A stretch of 64,000 nt of DNA from Lethocerus indicus (GCA_019843655.1 JACDQD010000003.1:32476224-32540223), one strand, 5' to 3'. Positions 26,760-39,284 are shown, counted from the first letter of the stretch. The notes: a model not told the origin generated them from the letters alone. Translations and numbers: made by a program.

Positions 26760-27200
26760 TTTGACTGAGGTGAGCTATTGTCGGGGGCGGTGTGCGCTAA
26801 ACCTGCCGCGTCCGCGCGTCCTCCTCGGAACGCCGGCCTCCGGGTCCGGGACAGGCATTGTCGGTAGCCGGCGGGGGGCGGGGTGTTACGACGTTTCATC
26901 AATACGCCCGCCCCCCTCCCGCCCCAGTCGATACACGGGGAGACATGAGGGTGAGGGGGCGGCGTAGAGGCTGTGGGGGGCGGCCGCTAGACCGCGCCAC
27001 CTCCGGCCCCGCTCAGCTGATCCCACTTCCCCGCCGCCTAGTGTACCTCCTACGCCCACGCACTCAGCTGTTTTACAGCCCGTACTCTCTAATATCGTCG
27101 CCCCCGTGTTTTCCTTCCGCCGGTTATTTTTATTTGTTGGTTGTCGGGCGGCCCGCCTCGAGGAGACCCGAGCGATGGATCCCGGCCAGTCCAGGTGAGC
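26760..27200. promoter_or_regulatory. GC- and CpG-rich island, probable promoter
   Basis: About 440 bp is strongly GC-rich with dense CpG, in marked contrast to AT-rich flanks on both sides. A GTGAGC donor-like site lies near its left edge (26769) and a start codon plus GTGAGC donor at its right edge (27175-27200). This arrangement fits a promoter with a 5' untranslated region and a first exon on the + strand. A bidirectional promoter cannot be excluded. Long open frames here exist in several frames on both strands and reflect the lack of A and T, not coding. Confidence 0.45.
27175..27194 (+). CDS. Candidate first coding exon (short)
   Basis: An ATG in the context GAGCGATGG is followed by codons for MDPGQS and then a GTGAGC donor after CCAG. 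It sits at the 3' edge of the CpG-rich island, as first exons often do. Only six codons are present, so the protein cannot be identified. The next exon was not found in the remaining sequence, which would require a long intron. Confidence 0.3.
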
Positions 27201-30200
27201 TATAGATAATCGCACTGTTTAAATCTCGATAGCGTTATTTCAATCCGCTGTCAAAATACGGACAGTAACTATTGCGTTATTGCCCGCTTTTCAATCACCA
27301 AAGTCTTGAATTTGAAACCTATAGCGATTCCCGAAACGCCGAACAGCTTATTTTCCTTCGTTCGAACTGCTCGCTTCGTTCATCGAACTTCGGCTCGTTT
27401 AAAAATAAAATATATAGCTGTCGAATGTAATGAAGATAGGTACGTAATAATGAGCGATTTATGTAAAAGTTGAGGGTATGTATGTCGATTTTCTATATCG
27501 TAATAAATATCCCGTATAAATTTAAATAAAAGAAAGTAAATAACATTTGTTAATAAAATATTGAATTGTCGACCGCAGTTAGATACCCAGGTTGTGCCCA
27601 AATTTACCCCCAGCTGCAAATTTTAATAGTGTTTACCCCCGTCCAGACTTCGAAATCAAGATGACTTTGTGACGTTTGAAGTGAGTCGGGGCAATTTCGA
27701 TTACCGTTATCGGTAGTGTTGCCGTATCGAGTGCAATACCGCTCGGTCTATTGGCGATTGAGTTTTTTTTATGGGCTCCGCTCCGTATTTGACGATCCGG
27801 TAATCTGACTTTTCTGACAATCTGGCGACCTACCCCGGTGCATATGCGTCCGGCGATTCCTGAGTGTAACACCGGCTCCCCACAGGCACTCCGATATTGA
27901 CAGTACAATTAGTCCTCGTAGAAGGTATCGGTCGCACTGGTAATCCGTTTGCCTAGAATAAAACGCAGGGAAATTACGTTTGAATGGAACAGAATGGTAT
28001 GAATAATAAAAATAATCTCCCACCTGCCCGCGGTTTCAAGTCTTATAACGACTTTTGCGGTAATGGATTGTAAAATATCGTGTCTCGTTTTCGCATAAAC
28101 TGTCCGTCCTCGAAGAGGCTAAGATGTGGGCCAATCGGACAATTGACGTCCGTTGTGTATTTTTGGCGAGAAATACCTAAACCTCGCTTACGCACACACA
28201 CGCATAGGTGTTACCTTCCTCCGGTTTAGTGGGGCGCATACACCCAGTGTGTGTTACTTCGGTTCGATACGAATTCCGCAAAGTTACGAAACAGGGTCAC
28301 GTGTCCCCGCCTGAATCTGCTTACACCTGGGGGGGCAGAACGGTGGTGGGTGGGGGCGGGGTGGCAGATCGTCCCGATATCGGAAATTACCATTTAGCGT
28401 TAATTGAAATCAAAAATTCTAGACGTGTTGTTACCGATCAGGTTTAACCCGTATGTACAAAAACAAGAACAAAAAAAAGAAACATACCCATCTAACGGAC
28501 TACTAGTTGCGAAAATAATAGACCGACTAATGGACAACGAATTGTGGGAGAGGGGGAATTGACCCCCTACACAAACTTCATACCGAATGTTTTTTTCCGT
28601 CTAGGATCTGTGGACTATTATTAACCTTATAGACCTCATAAAAATCAGGAAGAATCATTAATTAGCACTGTGTTTTTGTGGTAAAGTGTATTGAAAGAGG
28701 TATTAGGAGCAGTTGATATTGACAGAAACATTTAAATGTTGCTTATGTAGGTAGCGATTTGCAGTGTAGGCACAGACTGAAAATACAGATTTCTGGATTT
28801 CACACGTTCCATACTTCAGAATTTAATTACATAATAATAATACTTAATAATCATGTATCACGCTGTGTATTATATAATTGAACATATATTTTAGATTGTG
28901 CACTGCTTTTAAAGACCCGCACGTTTTCACTCAACTTAAAGTTTCCGCGAGAGTCCAACGCATTACTTACTTAAATTAAAAATACGCTTTATCCAGTGAA
29001 TTAAGAAATTGTATTCCCAATTCGATTCCGCAAATCGGTCATTAAATCTTTTGATTTCAACTCCCTTTCCCACCGCCTGAAACGTTAATGAGGTAGACAG
29101 CCCGCATAACACCTGAGCGTTGCACACCTTAGTATCGGTAGCGCCGTGTTACGGGGAAAAATACCGTTTTCACTTTCCGCCGCTAATTAATTCGGAAAAT
29201 TGGCACAACAGCCTAGAGAGAGGGAGAAAATGTTTTTGTTTTTGCCGCCTACACGGGCACGGTCCCCGCACACGCACACGCACGCATAGGCCCTGAAAAC
29301 GGGACGTGACCCAACTAGGGCGCTGGCTGAAGGTTAAGCATCTGGGCAAGATAGGGCATCGGTTCAAGGCTTGTTTCTCGTTTTTTCTATACTACATACT
29401 TCTCCCCCCCCCATTGAGCTTATTTACATTTAGAATAAAGTGCTCCACTTAGTGGCCAAATAGGGCATTAGATTGATTGGGCATTGGTTGAAAGGGATAT
29501 TTCCCCTTCTTCTTTTTACGCCCCACTCAAAATAGACGCCGCAGAGATTGAAGGCTGAGAGGAAGCCAACAATGAAATTCAGTTTATAATTGGCACCGAT
29601 TTAAAGTTAAGAAGTATGAATGTGCAGTAAATAATTCAGTTATGCCCATAAAAGCTGCCATTCCTTTTTACGATAAGCTATGTAAAGAAAACACTTTTAT
29701 TGTCATCCTTCTAGGATATTGTGGACAATATTTTTTATTTTACATTTGCATAGCTGCTGGCCTGCTCAATTTGAAAAATTTCCTGTTGAAATTCACTACC
29801 CATCTACAATCATATAAGCGGTTAAATAGAACCTCTAGGCTTACTGTTCTCACTGACACTATTAAATGTATAACAATTTTTTTGATCCCAGTACTAATAG
29901 TATTCGTTATTTTGTCTTCATTATATCGAATAAATGATCTCTCGTTGGCCATATTTTATTTGGCCCAACGTCGGTTGATTGAAGCTAACTGGCTGACCCA
30001 CTTGTGTGTATGCCCGTACGGGTCCGCCGTGGACACTGAGAATTCAAAACTCTGTCGGATAGCATGCACGATTTTTAGAAACTAGAATTTATACGAACTA
30101 TATGGAGAATAGTAGGGCACCATGTTTTATTCGATTTTTAAAATTGTAATATATTAATCCGACGGGGAGAGTTTTTGTGACTCCATATTCGATGAAACTC

Positions 30201-30270
30201 TTGGAGGGAAGGGGCGTCACATTTTCCTTTAATTTTAAGTCACGAATATAATTTTTTTTTAATTATATTT
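27201..30270. other. No gene seen; possible large intron
   Basis: No convincing exon is visible. If the first exon at 27175 is real, this is its intron. The frame at 29642-30085 (147 codons) is hydrophobic and AT-driven with no recognisable domain. A C-run lies near 29404. Confidence 0.4.
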
Positions 30271-30319
30271 AGTGACAGTGCGTTTTGATAACCGAACTCA
30301 CGTGGCCAATTCCGTTTAA

Positions 30320-30395
30320 GGCTGAGATCGTGATTTTCACGAACGTTACGCGAGGAGAGCTGTCGAATTAAGGGATTGTAATGATGGGGCACTTT
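30320..30395 (+). repeat. Family C dispersed repeat copy, partial
   Basis: AAGGCTGAGATCGTGATTTT, then CGCGAGGAGAGCTGTCGAAT and AAGGGATTGTAATGATGGGG, match the family C order seen at 12700-12825. Confidence 0.6.
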
Positions 30396-32247
30396 GTAAC
30401 TCAAGGCTTTCCTGTTACACTTTTTCTGTCCATATTATTTTATTCCTGCCCCAAACGGCGCCTGTAAACAGCGCAATTGTTTTGCTTAATTTGATTACCT
30501 CGCAAATCTGATATAGTGACAAAGAAAATCGCAATTAGTTCAGGAGTAGGGCCCTACTCTATTGTGCTGTATTTTGCTACCTTCTGGGAAAGGCAGTAGT
30601 AACACTAAAATTAGCCACATTTGGAGTGCGTTCCTGACGGTTGTGACATGTGTTGTAGTAAGGAAGTCTTATTACTATCGATGCTTTGTGTGGTGGAGGT
30701 ACTTAGGCCGAGGGTGGTTTGGCCTCGATGAGAGAGCGGGGCCGGCGGGGACCGGGGGCGATCGATTGTCGCCCCCCTCCCCCCAGAACGGGGGCCGTTA
30801 GGGCATCCTCTAGGCTTTCGTTTTTCGGAGTGTCATCCCTCCGGTGAATAATGGCAGGATGTTGAGTATTTCGATTCAATTACGGAGCTATCCCGAGGCC
30901 GAAGGATTAATAAATAACGCGTTTGAGGAGTTCTTGTCGGTTTAAAAATTAGATTGAATACAGTCGGAGGCTTTCAACTAAAGGAGGCGCTTCCACCACT
31001 GTGCTGCTGGAGGATCTTAGAGTTCAAGAATATACAGGAGTGTATAATAGGTGTATATATGGATACTTATGTAATTCCGCAGGGGGCGGGTGGAGGGATT
31101 CTCCCGAAAGGGGCTGCGGGGAGACGTAATAACCGCACTCGGGCTTTCACCGATTTATTTCATCAATCAAACTACATACAATGAAAATACATGTAGGCTT
31201 ACTCTACGCCAGCCCAGAGCAAAGACTCGCCTCGTCTTCCGGTAGTCGTTTTCACGGTTTCGGGTTTCCCCTCGTCTTCCGGTTATCGTCCTCCCGGTGT
31301 CTACAGGCACGGTCTCGGGCCCTCGTAATTATACTCGCTATTATATATAAGTATATGAAACAAATTGAAATTGTAGTATTACCTTACGCTTCAAATTGAA
31401 TGTCTTAACCAATATTAAACCTTCTTAGGGGTTTTTGAAATGTGAAATCGCGGTTTCGTATAAGACGATTGTCTCTGAAAGAGTTCGATTTATAGCTGCG
31501 TCGTTGAGCAATTGAGCGGTCCGCGACGTTCGAGTCGGCCCCGGCCTAATCGAATTAATTGCGTAATCGAATAGCGAATTGCGTCCGACCGGCGGGGAGC
31601 CATGGCGGTGCCCCGTTTGTCTCTTCGTCATCATCATCACGCTCCAGCATCAGCCTCCCATGCTCCAATTAATGAGCCCCATTCCACCATTCTACAGTGA
31701 AATACGGAACAATTAAACAATGTCGTCTTAATTAAATCCGAAGATGTCCGAGTGTAGGCGCGGTGAGTTTTCGCACCTCTTCAGCGCGTCTCTGTTAGTG
31801 GAATGCACAGATGATGATGCGCCTTCTTCGAAAATATTTACTATTTCGGAATAGCCGTGTTGTGGTCGGAATCGGTGGATGGAATCGGCGTACCGTCGAT
31901 TTCGCGTTCTCCTGTCTCCCCTGTCAGTCATTTTGGAAGACGGGACGCTTGTGGGAGAAGAATCGGGCAGTTTTGAGAGCAGAGCTCTCACACATGCCAA
32001 CCAGAATAGGGAATACAAAAAAGTATGCTCTCGAAAAGTAAGGTCTATTGTAGTCCAGTAGAACCAGCCGGTGATATGTAAATTATTTTGAATATCCTCC
32101 TGCATCTTCTTATAGTAGACAGATGCTACTCCTTTTGTGAGCCTTTTTATTTTTATTAGGGGAAATAATAAATCGAAATAGAATTATAATTCACGAGATC
32201 TCCTGACGCGAGTGACAAATGTTGTTTCATATAAAAGCTGTCACAAG

Positions 32248-32472
32248 ATGTACTTCCTGTTCTTGGTTCCGGCATGCGTGTGGTGCGTACGGTTTGTGTG
32301 CCGGTTGTGGTTTGTGGTCCTGTTGTGGTTGCTGATGGTGTCCATTCTGCTCTCCGGTAGTTCGTTCTTCGGACTGAGCAAGCAAAATCGGAGCCATTCG
32401 GAAGGCACCAGCAGTGCTCTTCGTACAGCGAACGCGGCTGTTTTACGGACAGAAAATGGACCGGAATTTAAA
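32248..32472 (+). CDS. Candidate exon with a membrane-anchor-like N terminus
   Basis: From the ATG at 32248 the frame encodes MYFLFLVPACVW, then a strongly hydrophobic stretch rich in V, L, W and C (about residues 15-35), then a polar tail (SKQNRSHSEGTSSALRT). The layout resembles a signal anchor or an uncleaved signal peptide. The codons are richer in G and C than the flanks. The frame could end at a stop after 32490 or splice at a weak AAA/GTATTT site at 32472. No family is recognised. The hydrophobic run contains many TTG, GTG and TGG codons from a low-complexity GT-rich tract, so it may be chance. Confidence 0.25.
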
Positions 32473-33387
32473 GTATTTCAAAAATTAAGGTAGAGGAATA
32501 AACACAGATATATTAGATTATAAACAGGTCAGTTATTTGCGATGTTAGGTTACGATTAATTTTACCCATCTAGAATTCTGCATTGCATATCCAAACCTGC
32601 TCGCCTTCCTTTCGCAGGACATTTTCACTGGGCGCGAGAAATTTTCTTTGATCCTGCAAATTGGTAATAATAGTTAAAAATGGTAAAAACGGGGAATCAT
32701 TAAATTAACATTTTTTATATTGTATCCAATGTTTAGGCTAGAATGCCTATTGTACTACAAAATAACTTAAATTACCAGTATATAGTACACAAGTAAAAAA
32801 TCCACGATACTTTGAAACCGCGATATGGCTAAGGAAGACTGCAAATGTTTTGTGGATGCAAAAGACCCTTTTCAAATAGTATTTTAATTGCGCTATACAA
32901 AATATGAACCAGAATCATAGTCACTTCCCGGGCGGGATGTAGTAAATTATTTCCAGAAAATATAAATTTACGGAAGAAGATAACGTGTATATTTTTTTAT
33001 AAGTTTTAAGATATTAAGTGGCACCGTTGTACATATTTAGAGTTGAGACCGTTGTATTTTTTGTGCGCTCTTACAAATCTGGGGCACGGTTGTACAACTC
33101 CCTGCGGGGCCTGCACTGTGCCGGCTTGGGGTTTGTAACACAGCTTACCCCTCCGCCAACCTCGCATTAGGGAAGAATTAGGCTGACCCTTTCACAATTC
33201 AGAACTACAAGACAATAACAGGTTGAAAAGCAACGTATTGATTTCGCATTTTCATACTCGCCTGTACGGCGAGACCGGTCTACACAGAGAATGAAGACCC
33301 AGAAATCGATGGTTGATTGTGGGATATATGAAATTTGTGATAAACACCAATAAAAACCTTAAATATAAACATGTAACTGAAACCGAC

Positions 33388-34136
33388 TTAACCCGTTGCC
33401 GCACACTTTTTATTCGACGATGTCGCTCAGAAACACACTTTTTTCAATTGTTTATACCTGCCAGATGAAATCGAGTGTAACTTGTATATTTGGAAGTGAA
33501 AATTATCACATTTGACCACAGTTTTTGCAAAAAAACGTCGACGGCTATAACCGTCATTTGCTCATCATGTAATTCTTTCTCTTCCCGGAGCAAATGACGG
33601 CTATGACCGTCGCTATGACTATACGGTATTTGCTTTACTAATTCAAAATGATTCCTATGAATAAAAGAAAGTAAATAGGTGTAAACTAGGTGAATAGGTG
33701 TAAAGAATCTGCTTCAGCATTGAATTTTTCGAAAAGAAAGCTCTGATCGTCATCAGTGAGATCACAGTTACGTAATGCTTTCTTATTCTTTTTCGTGTAT
33801 TTTCCGCAAAATTTCATTTTAGCGGTTAAAATTTTTTCTATATAAAGCGAAAAATGTATACACTTATACAGATACACCCACAGTAACGTCGAAACAAAAA
33901 TTTTCAACTGCACGAACTGAAGTGGACTAAACCTTTGGGACGACTACCGAACGCTACTATCGTCGTGCACGACGGTCATACACACAGTTAACAATGAACA
34001 AGTGGATTCATTAACACATTTCGCACTAACGCTGTTCTTTATTTATCAATTAAAATGTGCACGACGGCTATAGCCGTCGTTTGCCTACATATCGGCAAAT
34101 ACGTTCAATTATCCGTCATTTATGGCAACGGGTTAA
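33388..34136. mobile_element. Non-autonomous piggyBac-like element
   Basis: TTAA at 33388-33391 and at 34133-34136 flank a 741-bp element (33392-34132). Its ends are CCCGTTGCC and its reverse complement GGCAACGGG. A TTAA target duplication with terminal inverted repeats starting in CCC is the hallmark of piggyBac transposons. Inside, the palindromic motif GACGGCTATAACCGTC, or close variants, recurs near 33540, 33597 and 34067. Together with ATTTGCTC and GAGCAAAT, the first two form a strong hairpin near the left end. The element is far too short for a transposase of about 600 residues. Confidence 0.88.
33686..33913 (-). pseudogene. Possible residue of a transposase 5' end inside the piggyBac-like element
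   Basis: On the minus strand a 75-codon frame opens about 220 bp inside the right end of the element. Its C-terminal half (KALRNCDLTDDDQSFLFEKF) is acidic and codon-like. piggyBac transposases commonly begin with an acidic region, so this may be the remnant of the parental coding sequence left by internal deletion. There is no DDD catalytic core. The first half is rich in hydrophobic residues and may not be coding. I infer this from position and composition only. Confidence 0.3.
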
Positions 34137-36362
34137 CAACGTTTCCGCGTTTGCCGATCAGTTGTTGTTTGCTCAAGTGGGCTCGGTGATTGTGATTTCG
34201 ATCTGCGGACGACGACAAGTCAGTTCGTGACGGTTGCTTGAGCCCGCGCCTATGGGACGGCCGAAGACCGAGGACGGAAGTGTGATGTGAGGACCCAGTA
34301 GATGATGTCCTGGCCGGTTCTTCAGTTGGCGCTCCTGCGGGCCTACGCCTGCCTCCATCTCCTGACTCTCTCCTTCGGCAGGATAGCCTGCCGGATTTTC
34401 GAAATCGGTAAGCCCCCGGTTCGATACCCGATAGCTCAACTTTGATTAGGGTAATAAATAGTAAGATTAAAAGTTCAAGCAGCAATTTAAGTACGTCCCT
34501 CGTCCATCGCGGGGGGTCCTGGACTCTAATAAAATGGGATAGCGCAATTCTGGGAGTAATTAGTCAAATCATAATCTAAAGAAAAAACCTAATATTGTGT
34601 CCCATCTCTCATAACTCGAGATTGATTATTTTTATTGAATTCTCCTTTGATCGGTTTTATATAGATCCGGATGAAACGCAACACGGTAGTACGTCAGGTA
34701 TCTGCACTTGGCCTAGATCGATTCGAATTTATAACATCGCAGACTTGTTGACTGATAATGAAGCGGGGTTCTAGAAGCGAACTTATATTTATTGTATTGT
34801 TTATATATATTTTAAGGGACATGTTGTTACACACTTTCTACACACTTTAACTTAAGTGATACTTACTCACAAGTGAATATACTACAACATGAATGATGAA
34901 TTCGGTGCGTTTTCCATACCTGCTAGTCTTTGTCTACTCATTTGCTGTAAATTACGTCTTTATATCAGTTCAGAAAATTTTTTTTATATATTGTCTTTTG
35001 TCTCTTTTATCAATTATTTAGGCTATAAAATGCGAAAATAATTAAAATATAATTAATATATAAAAATACCTATTTAGTCGTCTATCGCGGTGGGGGGTAC
35101 TGGATACTTGACTCGAAATTTGCGAATTTCCGCCATATTTTCCTTCTTGAAAAAGTTTATACTTTTATCATTGTGTTCAAAGGCCTCAACCTTTATGTTG
35201 GTCGGTCAAACAAAAAAACCCGCGCTCCGTTGACTTATTTGTCACGCGCGAAACGCCGTCATGTGCAAACAACAAGCCGGGGGCTAATCCGGGCTAATAC
35301 GTGTCGATTTATCACTGACGCAATTCTGCCGACTGCGGAGAGATATGTTTATTTTTTTTTGTTTTTTTTTTTCTCCTCGCTCATCGCCCAAACCCGCAGA
35401 ACAATGCCAGCTAATTAACCGGGTCAAGATATTGGCGTAGTGAAGTCGGGCCTGCTGCACGCAGGTTCTGCCCGTTAGGTGAGGTGAAATGCGACTCGCA
35501 CCTAGCTCAGCTAGTTTTCATAAATATTTAGGCCGTGCTTTTTATCGCCAAAAACATTTTTGTTACGGTTAGTCGTTAGGGGCCCGCTCCGAGGGCCAAT
35601 CACGGGTAATATTAACGAGATCATGCATTTTATTTTCCAATTTAGGACGGCTTTTATTTGTCAGGACGAATGAAAATATTGGCGTGAAATGATTCCATTC
35701 GCTTATTTGGTTCCGGGGTTCGCTCAACTGTTTCCGTTCTTTGCCAATGTCATTAACGTTATGAAATATGAAAATATTTTCACATTATTTGCGATGTATA
35801 CGTTTCTGTAAACTGTATATTCAATATAAAGCAGTATAAATGCGGTGTACAAAGCGTGGAAATACTTCCAGCTTAACGAAATGAGCTATTCTTTCTTCTT
35901 CACAAACTGTTAAAACCTAAGTACGTTAAACCCTATTTACAATAATTGTCGCTTTATCTCGGAACACTAGATTTCAGATAGATCGCTCTATATTTTATTC
36001 CAGCCGATTGTTTTATTTCCTCCTAGCGGCCATTTTATCAGGGACTAGAAATTGGGAGCGCGACTCGAGAGTTGGGAACAATTTGGTTCATTTTCGGACT
36101 TTTGGAATTGAACAAGATCCAAACGTTTCTGGGGGGATGGGAATTGGATCGGCACTGTATTTTATTCTCGCGTCGGCCTTATTTACCGTATTTCATTTGG
36201 AAGCGGGTCAGTTTTCTGTACCGGGGTAACGTATTGGCTCGTGTCCTGCTTAAAACTCAATATGAATACACTTCAATCGGTTGCACGCGGTTAGGAATAC
36301 AGGAAAATTGTTTGAATTTTAGAGCATGTATGAGTAAATGAGGAATTCCGAAGGGTTATATT
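34137..36362. other. No gene seen
   Basis: AT-rich blocks alternate with GC-rich patches (34200-34430 and 35220-35340). A GGTTCGATACCC box at 34420 resembles a tRNA B box but no paired cloverleaf is present. There are no family A or B copies. Confidence 0.4.
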
Positions 36363-36363
36363 T

Positions 36364-36857
36364 TGTAAATTTCGTGTGTATCTGCCTCCTCCCGCTGGTT
36401 TGGTCTTTTGCTAGCGGTTTTAGTCACTTTTGGCACTTTGGGCGTTTTTTGGGCATCCTCACTGCACTGTCACTTGTACTGTGGTGGCTGTCTGTTTGTC
36501 GTGTGTATGTATGCGTGTCTTGTTATTGCGTTTTTGGGGGATGTTGTTTGCTTATTTTGGTTAGGAGGCATTTTGTTAATCGGTTTAAATCTTATTATTA
36601 TCGGTCAAATACATATTTGATCACACAACTATTAGGTTCTGACATCCAAATATATGACAGGAAACCTATCTGGTATTGTGCATTTACAATCATAAAATTT
36701 TTCCTGTTGATCCATAATTTATTGAAGTTTATTTTTAGTAATCTACTTAATCAGTGCAAGTACACCTAACGAACTTTAGTTAAGTACGTTGCCTCACCAC
36801 CCTCAGGGGGCGCTAGTTTGTCTGTGCAAGTAAACAGAACGAACTTTAGTTAAGTAG
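36364..36857 (+). mobile_element. Family A copy interrupted by unrelated sequence
   Basis: The left arm (36366 onward, AAATTTCGTGTGTATCTGCC) lacks the AGACCGG to CATCTTCAG segment. It then continues with the GTCACTTGTACTGTGGTGG region, GTTTGTCGTGTGTATGTATG, and the GGTTAGGAGGCATTTTGTTA block. About 160 bp of AT-rich sequence (36590-36750) separates it from two partial loop minisatellite units at 36752-36857. The interruption is either an insertion or a deletion junction. Confidence 0.75.
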
Positions 36858-36859
36858 CA

Positions 36860-39188
36860 ATAATACCTAAACGTGAGATTAAGGATATGGAACAGAAGAA
36901 CATTTTTCTTTTTTAATTTCTGAAATAGTCCTACAAATATCGCAGGTTACTTACAGTAACTGATTTTTGTTGCACAAGATTAGAACTTTCCCAACGGCTC
37001 AATCCTAATTGCCTTCTTCTATCAGCGTACTGTCTTTTACTATTTTGTCTATAATCGACAGAATCTTCCTGGATAATCTTGCGACAACTAATTTTGACCT
37101 ATCGACTACAGGCTGTAGCATTTATTACGAACGCCCTGTTGTGTTAACCCCGTTTTATAACGTTGACAGAGGTAACATTTAAAGTTGCGACTCACGCTCG
37201 GCTGTCAGTCGTCACACTGACGGCATTGGGTCACATTCCTACGAAAGATCAGAATTAATCGGTTCTAGAGGAAGGGCGAGACGCGAAGAAAAAGAAAACG
37301 CTCTCGTTAAATATTGACGTTGTTCGGCCCCTGAGACGGGGTCGCAGTACACGGCAATACGTCTACGAAAACACCTGTCTGTAATTAACGCCCAGTCCGG
37401 TCTATCTTTATGGCAAGTGTGTACGTTTTAAACCACACACATTAACTCCTCAGAGGGTAGGGTTAATAATACCTTCTTGCCACCCTGACACCATAAACAA
37501 ACTACTAAAATTAATGATAATTAATATTTAATTAATAAAAATCAGAAATCTGACATAAATAACGGCTACAAATTCATAATTGTGCATAACAAATAATATA
37601 TAGTAATAAATTTAACAAACGTTATGTACATTACGTGTGTATAGCATTCAGAAATGAATCGTTTTGAGGTTCAAGTACGGAAATACCGAACTGAATTCTC
37701 CTTCAATTGCAAATTTCAACTGATTAAACGCGATGAGCCCGTAAATTCCTGTATGGTCATTAAAATTGAATTAGTTAGTTTGTTCCGCGACAACAGGTTC
37801 CCATCAGTGCAATTATAAACTCGAATTCCAAGCGGCGAGATGCCCGTTTGTACGATGAGAGCGGCTGCTTTCCTGGAAATGATTCATTTATTATTTGCTC
37901 TAATAATAGGTTTTATAGGTGCTGTTGTTAGCGAGAGTTGGGAAATCGAGTGGGAGTCTGCGGTCCGCGTTTTACTCCAATCGCGAATTTCAACCGACCG
38001 AAGCCAGGCACGGAGACAAATTACAGAATATCCTACACTACATCACATTATTTTTAAGATATCCTCAATTCTATCAATTACTGATATAATTTTATAGATA
38101 TAAATAATCTGTCTGAGGGGGAATAACTGATAGCAACAGAGCTGACTCGATGCTCATCGTCCTAGCATTGAGTCAAATAAGCGTGTGGAGAACGAATAGG
38201 AGGGTAATGTTACGGCTCTTATAATGCTATCGATTTAATAATCAATAAATCGAAGCGGCCGCGAGGGTCTGAAATACCTGTTTGGTCCTAAATTAGTCCC
38301 CGCGGCTCAGGCTATATCCTCAGTTGTTTTCCTTGAGTAGATCACATCACATTGTCGTACCGTAGGTTTGTCCTTTGAGGACTGTTACCGCCATTTCGTA
38401 TTCTGTCCAAAAACTACTAATTTAAAAACCGAATGATTTCTGAAATCTAGTTGGTGTCCTGGAGAGTAAGACACCGAAGGGAAATTCCAAATTAACCAAC
38501 CAAGACAGACATAATAGTGCCAGTAGGTGATTAAAACTACAGACACTTCCCACATTAAATTCTTTTAAATGAATAGTTTATCTTGGATCCTAGAACTTAA
38601 AATTCTGCTTTTACTTTTTACCAAGCTCAAAGTATATAATCCCCTGGGTATCTCGGTGGTGGGAGAACTTTTTCTTAAACTCGCATAAGACAAGCCGTAT
38701 TAGGGAGGAATTGTTGTAGGGGCGGAGAATTTTCGATGATGAGATTTTGATGGAGGAGCACGTTTTCAGGTGGGCCACCGCAACGTGCCGCCGGAGGCAT
38801 TTTTGCCTCGAAACTCGGCCGAATTTCGTATCTCAAAATCCGGCGAAATTTTATTATTTCCCCCCGCCTGTCGTGTTACAACCCCGCCTGGAGGGGGTGA
38901 AATCAGCACCGCTCGGATCGGGTAATTCGCTTTGTAATTTCGGGCCGAAAAAAGAGCTTAAAAAAACTGGAAAAAAAAACGCTCGCAAAAGTGATTTTAT
39001 TACCGACCATCGCGTGTCCCGAACGAATACCCGGAATTATGACTTCCTTTGAATTATGTTCTAAACGAATCGTTGCACCGCTAATGTCCTTATACGTGCG
39101 CGAAGCCTAGTGGATGGCGGCTAGAGATGAACCAGAACACAACTTAGACAGAATAAATCTGTTGAGAGAATGTGATAACTTTTGATAT
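36860..39188. other. No confident gene
   Basis: The frame at 37855-38097 encodes MRAAAFLEMIHLLFALIIGF followed by a polar tail (SESWEIEWESAVRVLLQS) and so resembles a small secreted protein, but it has no other support. Positions 37675-37735 share a GAACTGAATTCTCCTTCAAT block with 54275-54315. The frame at 38747-39052 has no domain. Confidence 0.3.
37675..37735 (+). repeat. Short dispersed repeat (family D)
   Basis: The block GAACTGAATTCTCCTTCAAT, then TGCAAATTTCAA and GATTAAACG, matches 54275-54315 (GAACTGAATTTTCCTTCAAT, AGCAAATTTCAA) and more weakly 1722-1760. Confidence 0.45.
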
Positions 39189-39190
39189 TG

Positions 39191-39281
39191 TGCCAAAGTG
39201 ACTCACATTGCTACTGAAGATGGCGAGCAGCCGAAAACCGGTCTAGCAAAAGATCAAACCAGTGAGAGGAGACTCAAGAAC
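39191..39281 (-). repeat. Family A solitary right arm
   Basis: The arm reads GTGCCAAAGTGACTCACATT, then CTACTGAAGATGGCGAGCAG, CCGAAAACCGGTCTAGCAAA and AGATCAAACCAG. No left arm is found within several kilobases. Confidence 0.75.
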
Positions 39282-39284
39282 AGG

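Noticed and set aside
26761..27215. Several long frames on both strands in the GC-rich island
   Set aside because: Stops are rare simply because A and T are scarce; the peptides are Arg/Gly/Pro-rich and unrelated to any domain. Only the ATG at 27175 was kept as a weak start.
29642..30085. 147-codon hydrophobic frame resembling a membrane protein
   Set aside because: The hydrophobicity follows from AT-rich sequence; there is no start context, domain or homologous frame to support it.
36338..36769. 143-codon frame and similar Cys/Val/Leu-rich frames at 24718, 42094, 43932 and 62342
   Set aside because: All of these are translations of the same family A left arm. Their similarity comes from shared repeat DNA, not from a gene family.
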